NCBI GenBank assembly: GCA_036936605.1
Contig: JAUPFV010000005.1
Location: 155,435,195 to 155,499,194 of the forward strand
Direction of reading: 5' to 3'
From: Limnanthes douglasii subsp. nivea
Taxonomy: Eukaryota > Streptophyta > Magnoliopsida > Brassicales > Limnanthaceae
DNA length: 64,000 nucleotides
In this document: piece after piece, positions 57,466 through 64,000 of the stretch
Layout of the letters: every line of letters begins with the position of its first letter
Numbering within the stretch: the stretch's first letter is position 1
Program-made: the position numbers and the translations under genes
Notes under the pieces: model-generated
Database searches by the model: none
Told to the model about the DNA's origin: nothing
The model's input: the letters and a program-made list of their open reading frames with translations, nothing else

Positions 57466-58989
57466 ATGAATCCGGACGCCCCAGGAGTACCACCAGCTCT
57501 GCTCGAAGTGGTGGGTGAAAATGATGAATACACCATCGAAGAGCGCGATAGGCTGAAGGGTGAAATAGAAGCCTTGAAGGCAGAAAAGGCTAGGATGGGC
57601 ATGAAAGAAAAATCCAAAGCATCAGTTGCTCATCACACCGATAACCCCAGAGAGCATGAGCCTTCAAAGACTCATGTGAGTACCAAAAAGACTCATGCCA
57701 GTTCCAAAAAGTCTCACCGGTCTAAGCCAGTGGAGAGCTCTGACTCAAGCTCAGAATCTTCTGATAGCTCTTCGGACGATGAGGGCGTTGAAGAATCTTT
57801 ATCCTCTAGCAGCGATGAGGGTCGAAATAAAAAGAAGCAAAAGAAGATTAAAAAATATTCGAGAAAAAGAGATTGGCATGGGAGAATGAAAAGGAATATT
57901 GGTAAAGGGTCATCTCATAGCCGGAGGCATGTGGACCGGATGCTGATGGATCCTTTCGCTTTTCACGATGAACTAGGTATCTTTGCAACTCCCAATGAGG
58001 ATACTGTGTTCAGTCGTGGTAGAAATTGGAGGCAATCTCCATTATCTTCCAAAATTCTGTCCGGAAACCTCCCTAAGAGGTTTGACAGCACCAAAATGGA
58101 AAAGTATGATGGCAGTACTAATCCGGACAACCACTTAGAGCAATTCAAGAACTTTATGATGAACTTTGATGACGATGATAAGCTACTTTGTAGAAAATTC
58201 TCCCAGTATTTTACGGGGAGTGCTTTGAAATGGTATAACAGTCTACCACAAGGCTGTATCAAGAATTTCGATACTTTTTGGGTGGCCTTTCGAAGGCAGT
58301 TCGGTGGAAGTAAAGAGCTAAAGGGCAATGGAGACACAATAATCCATTGTGCTCAGGAACCAAACGAGTCCTTAAAAGAATATATAAGTCGTTTTGTGAA
58401 CACCAAGAATGGGTTGGCTGATTGCTTCGAGCAAGTGGCAATAGCATCCTTAAGACAGGGCTTGAATCCTGGCAATTTGGTTGATTCAGTGACCAGAAAT
58501 AAGGCCATGACCTGGGGAGGGTTGCTGAATCAAGTTGGAAAACAGATTAACGTAGACGAAACAAAGAAAACAAGGGTGCACATGCAAGTGAAGTCTGCCC
58601 CGGTGGCACCAAATCCCAATCAGAATCAGTCCGGGAACAAGGCAAGGGAAACCGGACAGGGGCATGGTAGGGCCAAAGCTCAGTCTCAGCCAGCTGCTCC
58701 TGCTCAGAGTCAGCAATCCAGAAACAAGAGAGGGCCATGGGTCCAACCGGAGTGGTTCGCAGAATTAAAAGAAAGTGTGGCCACCATTTATGATAAAACA
58801 AAGGAGGCGGTGCACTATAGAAGACCAGCCACACTGCAATCTCCTAGAGAGCATCGCAATAACTCTTTCTGCCAGTATCACAATGACACTGTCCATACCA
58901 CTCATGACTTGTATAGCTTTGAAGCAAGAGGTTCAGAACTTGATCGAAAGGGGAAAGCTGGGGGATTATGTCAAAAGAAGAGGAGGTAA
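57466..58989 (+). pseudogene. Tat gypsy gag polyprotein (frameshifted C-terminus)
   Basis: First ATG in the open frame is at 57466 (M-N-P-D-A-P); the frame is open further upstream, but only from non-ATG codons. Residues ~20-45 look like a coiled coil, ~45-150 are Ser/Lys-rich, ~205-320 are the capsid (Retrotrans_gag): Y-D-G-S-T-N-P-D-N-H-L-E-Q-F, A-L-K-W-Y-N-S-L-P, F-R-R-Q-F-G-G. The C-terminus has F-C-Q-Y-H-N-D-T-V-H-T-T-H-D, replacing a standard zinc knuckle, as in Tat gag. An extra T near 58908 moves the frame, so the last ~27 residues are wrong and the reading continues in frame 2 (58775-59809). Forms virus-like particles. Confidence 0.85.
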
Positions 58990-59809
58990 CAGGCCTGACA
59001 ACACTCACCGGGTTGGTCCAAGTAATGCTGCTCTGGAGGGAGCCATGGTTATAATTGAAAGGTTTGATGTGGAATATGAGTACTTGGATCCTGATCCAAA
59101 TCGAAACAGAGTGGGTACAATTGAGGAATGTTCTAGGACGGTCTCCGGACTCATTAAGTTTTTTGAGTCGCTTACAATTTTTGGAGGGAATACTATGACA
59201 GCTCCTACTGCTTCTTCGAGGAAGAGGCACGTTCATACTTTAGCCACCCAGCTAGAAGGAGGCATGACTTCCTATCAGTCACCAAGTCCATTCCCCTTCA
59301 TTGTTTTTTATGAAGATGATTTAAGAGATATAGCTGGCCCTCATGAGGATGTTGTTGTCATAGGAGCATCTATTGGGGGCAATGATATAAGACGAATTCT
59401 GGTGGATACTGGAAGCTCAGCCAATATCATTTTCTTAACTACGTACAAGAGAATGAAAAATCCAGCTGTAATTAAGAGTTCGGAAAGATCAATTGTGGGC
59501 TTTACTGGCTGCTCAGCAGATGTGATCGGAGAGTTCGAAGAAGAAGTGCTATTGGGCAAGGGCCCTTTCAAGAAAATGGTCAGGATACTTTTTATCGTGG
59601 TGGATTGTCCCACTTGCTATAATGTTATTCTAGGGAGGTCTTGGCTCTCTAGGATGCATGCAGTGGCTTCAACAGTCCACCAGTGCTTGAAATATGCTGT
59701 TCAGGGACATGTGGGAGTCGTCCGGAGCAGTCAAAAGGTTGCAAGAGAATGTTATGCTACAGCTCTGGCTCCCCGAAGACTGGGGGCAGTTCGTATCAAC
59801 GAACAATAG
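58910..59809 (+). pseudogene. Tat gypsy linker and aspartic protease
   Basis: After the frameshift the reading goes on as I-A-L-K-Q-E-V-Q-N-L-I-E-R-G-K-L. The protease lies at about 59300-59650: D-L-R-D-I-A-G-P-H-E-D, then the active site V-D-T-G-S-S-A-N-I-I, G-F-T-G, and Y-N-V-I-L-G-R-S-W-L. All key residues are present. The frame ends at TAG 59807; the V-D-D-P-R-E-T-P-like box follows after it (D-D-P-R-E-T-P at about 59850). Cleaves the polyprotein. Confidence 0.85.
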
Positions 59810-59964
59810 CAGTTTGAGGGGCTTTCTAGGGGTGAGGGTGAAATTGATGACCCTAGAGAGACCCCTGGAGTGTTGATACCGGTCGAGGAAGTAGAGACGC
59901 ATTGTTTAGAAGAAGGAAAAAGTGTCAAGATAGGGTCTAAGATGCCACCCGTTTTGAAAATGAA

Positions 59965-61485
59965 ATGTTAATGTTTTTGAAGAACCATCAGCACGTTTTT
60001 GCTTGGTGCAATGCTGATATTACTGGGGTTCCAGCAGAAGTAATATCACATCACCTGTCTATCCGGAAAGACATAGCACCAGTGGTTCAAAAGAGAAGAG
60101 CTTTTTCTAAGGAAAAAGCTGATGTCATTGTGCAAGAAGTTGACAGGCTCACAAAGATGGGGCATATCAAAGATTCTCAATATCCTTTGTGGACTGCCAA
60201 TCCGGTTCTGGTAAAAAAGAAAAATGGCAAGTGGCGCATGTGCATTGATTTCACAGATCTCAATAGAGCTTGCCCAAAAGATTTGTATCCAGTCCCCCGG
60301 ATTGATCAGTTAGTAGACTCCACCTCTGGGAACAAGCTGCTATCCTTTATGGATGCCTTCTCCAGATATAATCAGATCCAGGTAGATCCAAAGGATCAAG
60401 AGCATACTACATTTATCACTGACAGGGGTCTTCATTGCTGCAAGGTGATGCCGTTTGGGGTGAAAAATGCTGGGGCTACTTATCAGAGATTGGTCAACAA
60501 AGATTTTGCTGATCAGATTGGAAGGAATATGGAAGTATACATCGATGACATGATGGTGAAGAGTGTGGATGAGCAATTGCATTTGACAGACCTTCAAGAA
60601 ACTTTTGCCAATTTGGTAAAAGTGAATTTAAAATTAAACCCAGAAAAATGTGTGTTCGGAGTGCAGTCCGGGAAGTTTCTAGGCTATATTATAAGTGAGC
60701 ATAGGATACAGCCCGATCCGGACCAGCTTAATGCTCTATTCCAGATGGAGCCTCCTCGAAATTTTAAAGAAGTACAACGACTAACGGGGAGATTAGCTGC
60801 TTTAAACAGATTTATCTCGAGGTCTTCGGACAGGTGCGCTCCGTTCTTCCAAACCCTGAAGGGTGCAAAGGGATTCGATTGGACCTCACAATGTGATGAG
60901 GCTTTTAATGAGATCAAGAAGCATCTGTCCTCTCCCAAAACTTTATTTAAACCAGTTAATGAGATCAAGAAGCATCTGCTCTATTCCAGATGGAGCCTCC
61001 TCTTCATATATTTGGCAGTTTCAAGTTGTGCCATTAGTGCTGTTTTGGTAAGAGAAGTGGATAGTTATCCCCATCCGGTGTACTACATTAGCAAAAGTTT
61101 GATAGATGCAGAAATGCGTTACTTGAAACTCGAGAAATTAGCATTGGCCCTAGTAATAGCTGCAAGAAAAATAAGGCCTTATTTCCAAGCTCATCATATC
61201 ATCGTCCGGACTTCTTTTCCCTTGAAAAACGTCCTCCAAAAGGCAGACATTTCAAGCAGGATGACTAAATGGTCAGTAGAGCTAGGGGATTTCGACATAG
61301 ATTTTGCTCCTCGAACAGCAGTTAAGGCCCAAGCAGTGGCTGATTTTTTGGTTGAATTTCACTCCGACAGAGATTCGGAGCAGACTACTGACATAAAAGA
61401 TAAAAAGGTATGGGTCGTCCGAACAGATGGTGGATCTAGCACTATGGGATGTGGTGCCGGGGTGTGTTTGACTTCCCCATATATG
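59965..61485 (+). pseudogene. Tat gypsy reverse transcriptase and RNase H
   Basis: N-H-Q-H-V-F-A-W opens the frame (joined to protease by a frameshift near 59960). RT motifs: W-R-M-C-I-D-F-T-D-L-N-R-A-C-P-K-D (60232), M-P-F-G-V-K-N-A-G-A-T-Y-Q-R (60447) and the catalytic V-Y-I-D-D-M (60535), all intact. The thumb has L-T-G-R-L-A-A-L-N-R-F. RNase H follows (F-D-W-T-S-Q-C-D-E-A-F, then L-E-K-L-A-L-A-L-V). The segment 60956-61002 is abnormal: it is made of copies of two nearby stretches and replaces part of the RNase H start. The frame itself stays open there. Confidence 0.85.
60956..61002 (+). repeat. 47-bp templated patch made of two local copies
   Basis: 60956-60978 equals 60905-60927 (TTAATGAGATCAAGAAGCAT plus CTG), and 60978-61002 equals 60733-60757 (GCTCTATTCCAGATGGAGCC plus TCCTC). 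It separates F-K-P-V-N from the L-F-I-Y-L-A-V segment of RNase H. Confidence 0.9.
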
Positions 61486-61915
61486 GTGACGAAATGTACC
61501 AAGCTATATGTTTTGCTTTCAGGGCATCCAATAATGAGCCCGAGTACGAAGCGGTTATAGCTGGTTTAAAATTGGCCTACATCTGTGGGGCTAAGAGGGT
61601 CAGGCTACTAAGTGACTCCCAACTTCTTATCCACCATGCCCAAGGTTAGTCTGAGGCTAAAAAGGAGCAGCTTGTGAAATATTTACTCCTCCTTAAAAAT
61701 GAAGCGCTCAAGTGTAAAAGTGTTGCTTACGAACATATACCCCGGACAGAAAATGAGTTAGCAGACTCATTGGCAACCATAGCTTACACGGAGTCATATC
61801 CATGGATCCATGTGCTGGAAAGCCCCTCCATTCAACTAAATATGGGTAAAGAAGAAGAAATTTTTGAAGTACAGGTGAAACATCCTCAAGACTGGAGGTT
61901 TCCTCTCCTGTAATA
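61400..61915 (+). pseudogene. Additional (archaeal-type) RNase H of the Tat element
   Basis: Starts in frame 1 with W-V-V-R-T-D-G-G-S (first Asp), moves to frame 3 at about 61480, then N-N-E-P-E-Y-E-A-V-I-A-G-L (second acidic), R-L-L-S-D-S-Q-L-L (third), a TAG at 61647, then P-R-T-E-N-E-L-A-D-S-L-A. All four acidic positions can be seen. This extra domain is diagnostic for Tat. A TAA at 61911 ends it before integrase. Confidence 0.8.
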
Positions 61916-61931
61916 CATCTCCGATGGTATC

Positions 61932-63128
61932 GTGCCTCCGGATAAATCACTAGCCAGAACATTGAAACACAAGGCTCGTGGTTTCATCATATTGAGAGAC
62001 GTTTTGTATAAAAAGTCTTACAGTAAACCTCTCCTGCGCTGTTTGGGGGATGAAGAGTCTCAAGTAGTCCTCTCTGAATTACATGATGGTGAGGGATCAG
62101 CCCATTGTGGATTCAGGGCTTTAACAAGAAGAGTTCTACTGGTCAGTTACTATTGGCCATCTATCATGAAAGATGCTAAGGAATTGGTAAGAAGGTGTGA
62201 CCCATGCCAGAGGTACAGCAATGAAATTCATGTCCCACCCATTCCTTTAGAGTCAATTTCTGAGCCTATTCCTTTTGCTCGATGGGGATTGGATTTAGTA
62301 GGGCCTCTACCTATGGCCTCCGGAGGACTCAAAACTATAATTGTTGCTATAGATTACTTTTCGAAGTGGATTGAAACAGCCCCTCTAGCAGGAACAACAT
62401 CAAAAGCTGTTATAAAATTCATTCTATCCAACATCTGTTGCAGATTTGGTGTCCCACGAAAGATAACGACAGACAATGGGCCACAGTTCGACAATGGGGA
62501 AATGGAAAGTTTATGTGCCTCAAGGGGTATACAACATTGTTTCTCTTCACCTTTCCACCCACAAGCAAATGGACAAGTCGAAGTGGCTAATAGAACTATA
62601 CTGTCCGGTTTAAAGAAGAATTTGGAAGGGGCTGCTGGGAAGTGGCCTAGTTATTTACAAGAGGTCTTGTGGGCCTTATGGACAACACCTGGGGCTGCAA
62701 CACAAGAGTCACTATTTGCTTTGGTCTATGGGATGGATGTAGTAGTTCCCATAGAAGCAACTCTCCCATCGTTTCGTGTTCACAACTTCTCCAAACGCGC
62801 TAACGAGGTGGCAATCAGAGGCCAACTCAATTTGGTAGAAGAAAGACGAGTTAAAGCTCATCTTAGAGTTGCACACTATCAGGGGTTGATGAGAAGCAGA
62901 TTCGCTTCCAGAGTTAAAAGAAGAGATTTCCAACCAGGGGACAAGGTATTAAGGAAAGTCTTCTTACATACTAAAGAAAAGTTGTTCGGCAAATTGGCTC
63001 CAACTTGGGAAGGACCTTATGTGGTTATTGAAAGGCTTAAACCTGGTACATATTGGCTACAAGACAAGGATGGAAGAGTTTTGACTCACCCTTGGAATAT
63101 CGAACATCTCCGGATGTACTTGGAGTAG
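61932..63128 (+). CDS. Tat gypsy integrase (open frame, likely part of a dead polyprotein)
   Basis: 398 codons without interruption. The zinc region has H-D-G-E-G-S-A-H then C-D-P-C (HHCC). The catalytic triad is seen in W-G-L-D-L-V-G-P-L-P, T-D-N-G-P-Q-F-D and Q-V-E-V-A-N-R-T. The C-terminal domain includes P-T-W-E-G-P-Y-V-V (GPY/F type) and ends W-N-I-E-H-L-R-M-Y-L-E. It inserts the double-stranded DNA copy into the genome. It sits in the same frame as the RNase H before it, separated only by TAA 61911. No own start signal is expected, because integrase is normally cut from a polyprotein. Residues look intact, but the upstream breaks prevent its production in cis. Confidence 0.85.
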   Translation: MPPDKSLARTLKHKARGFIILRDVLYKKSYSKPLLRCLGDEESQVVLSELHDGEGSAHCGFRALTRRVLLVSYYWPSIMKDAKELVRRCDPCQRYSNEIHVPPIPLESISEPIPFARWGLDLVGPLPMASGGLKTIIVAIDYFSKWIETAPLAGTTSKAVIKFILSNICCRFGVPRKITTDNGPQFDNGEMESLCASRGIQHCFSSPFHPQANGQVEVANRTILSGLKKNLEGAAGKWPSYLQEVLWALWTTPGAATQESLFALVYGMDVVVPIEATLPSFRVHNFSKRANEVAIRGQLNLVEERRVKAHLRVAHYQGLMRSRFASRVKRRDFQPGDKVLRKVFLHTKEKLFGKLAPTWEGPYVVIERLKPGTYWLQDKDGRVLTHPWNIEHLRMYLE

Positions 63129-63675
63129 TATTTGTGTAAATATTTACTTGTTTAAACATCCATGTAAATATTTGGGGGCATACTCTTTCCTCTCTGGTGG
63201 CACGGGGAGATTTTAATGAGGTATTCAGGCTTTTGAATAAAATTTGATGCCTTCTTAAAAAAATTTCGAAGTGTTTTAAGTTTTGTCCTTTGTCACACTA
63301 TCCGGATTGAAATAAAAGAATGATGACCACTTAAATATTCGTCATCGGAGAACTTAAACACTCTCACTATGAAATAACTTAGGGCTATTTGAACTCTAGC
63401 CGGAGAACTTAAACACTCTCACTATGAAATAACTAAAGGCTGTTTAAACTCTAGTTATCAAAATTGGAACGAACAATGAAAGAAGATGAGAATTGCACAA
63501 AACAAAAATATCCATTAAAATAACTTAAAGAGCCTTGGCCTTCCAAGGACTTTTGAATTGTCAAAATAGAACATAAAACCTGTCCGGTCAGATACCGGAC
63601 ACAATTACAAAAAAGAATGCCTTGGCCTTTCAAGGACTTTAGTCTGAATAAAAAGTAAAAAAAGTAGTTCATAAA
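63129..63675. repeat. 3' region of the Tat element with short repeats
   Basis: A 55-bp unit starting CGGAGAACTTAAACACTCTC is present twice in tandem (63346-63400, 63401-63454). A second direct repeat, GCCTTGGCCTTCCAAGGACT / GCCTTGGCCTTTCAAGGACT, lies at about 63533 and 63630. A CTCTGGTGGCACGGGG stretch near 63194 is shared with element A (about 11708). Confidence 0.75.
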
Positions 63676-64000
63676 TTAAGGCTGAGCCTTTGAAGATGGC
63701 TCAGCTTCATTTGCCTTCTTCTTCCCCTTAGGATCATCTTGATCTTCGTCTGGACTCTCCCCGATACGTTCTTCGTCATCGGATGAGGAAGCACTAGAAT
63801 AACCATGCAAGTCTCCATCAGCCATTGTATGATACGGAAGGTCGTCAGACTCAACATGAAGCCATAAATCCCCTAGGTTCCTCTTCAGAAACTTCTCATG
63901 GAAGAGTAGAACCATGTCAGACCTCACCTTGGCATACATTTCCTCGTGGGTGTCGATCATGTTGTTGGCATAAGCGTCGATCTTGGCTTGAATCTTGGCC
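63676..64000 (-). CDS. Antisense ORF of the Tat element (partial, open at window edge)
   Basis: A minus-strand frame of at least 107 codons, open to the window edge; an internal Met lies at 63960 but the true start is probably outside. The visible part is the C-terminus: a helical segment with Y-A-N-N-M-I-D-T-H-E-E-M-Y, a L-G-D-L-W-L-H-V-E-S-D-D segment, then an acidic Ser-rich tail (S-S-A-S-S-S-D-D-E-E-R) with a lysine patch P-K-G-K-K-K. Antisense ORFs between integrase and the 3' LTR are known from Tat elements; their role is unknown. A related, broken ORF exists in element A. It would need its own promoter, probably in or near the 3' LTR. Confidence 0.65.
   Translation of the reverse strand, partial: AKIQAKIDAYANNMIDTHEEMYAKVRSDMVLLFHEKFLKRNLGDLWLHVESDDLPYHTMADGDLHGYSSASSSDDEERIGESPDEDQDDPKGKKKANEAEPSSKAQP

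Larger units (their letters stand above)
56984..64000 (+). mobile_element. Tat-lineage Ty3/gypsy element (right end outside window)
   Basis: 5' LTR, gag, protease, RT, RNase H, additional RNase H, integrase, repeat-bearing 3' region and antisense ORF in the order of Tat elements. Coding sequence is far better kept than in the 6830-14400 relative but has at least three frameshifts (about 58908, 59960, 61480) and stops at 59807, 61647 and 61911. The 3' LTR lies beyond the window. Confidence 0.9.

Noticed and set aside
58259..59236. Long minus-strand frames opposite the Tat gag and protease
   Set aside because: They are shadows of the gag/protease coding strand, with no independent motif or homologue in element A.

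Overview
The window looks like nuclear DNA of a eudicot plant. It is AT-rich, has no operon organisation, and is filled with plant-type transposable elements: Ty1/copia and Ty3/gypsy LTR elements, L1-type LINEs with a terminal RNase H, a tRNA-derived SINE, hAT- and Mutator-like DNA elements and MITE-like repeats. I support one apparently intact host gene, a two-exon tau-class glutathione S-transferase (GST) on the minus strand at 31540-32371. The species is not identifiable from what I can see.

Left part (1-19400): an old LINE (about 652-5400, +), a SINE (6070-6282, -) with target-site duplications (TSDs), and a badly decayed Tat-lineage gypsy element (about 6830-14400, +). The gypsy element still shows gag, protease, RT, two RNase H domains, integrase, a 3' tandem-repeat block and an antisense ORF remnant. 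After it come a minus-strand copia remnant (about 15050-17850) and a Mutator-like element with ~280-bp terminal inverted repeats and a perfect 9-bp TSD (18038-19346).

Middle part (19434-31202): one old copia element (+) that has been opened twice. A 1428-bp hAT-like element sits in its RT (23435-24862). A 5.1-kb minus-strand LINE sits in its RNase H (25153-30218) and is flanked by a 14-bp TSD; the copia RNase H reading resumes directly after it. The GST gene follows.

From 33283 to 45053: a tandem MITE is split by a nearly complete minus-strand copia element (33605-38236, TSD CTATT). Next is an older plus-strand copia element (38610-45053), whose LTRs contain a ~45-bp repeat in different copy number and whose interior holds a LINE 3' fragment.

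Right part: 45300-48900 carries remnants that look like an Ulp1-type (C48) peptidase gene set among recurring ~26-bp repeats. A solo LTR (46574-46949, TSD TAACT) of the same Tat family found at the right end lies inside it. Then come an LTR-element remnant enclosing a PPR-gene fragment (49295-51220), a second copy of the copia leader repeat, a TRIM-like direct repeat pair, and a dead second copy of the GST locus (about 53340-55210). The window ends with a copia LTR plus leader (56527-56983) interrupted by a comparatively young Tat gypsy element (56984 past the right edge). It has 5' LTR, gag, protease, RT, two RNase H domains, an intact-looking integrase, and an antisense ORF running off the window.

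No new kind of biological system was found. The most unusual material is the antisense ORFs of the Tat elements, the Mutator-like element with unexplained interior, the Ulp1-like remnant in a repeat field, the PPR fragment between LTRs, and the live/dead GST pair.
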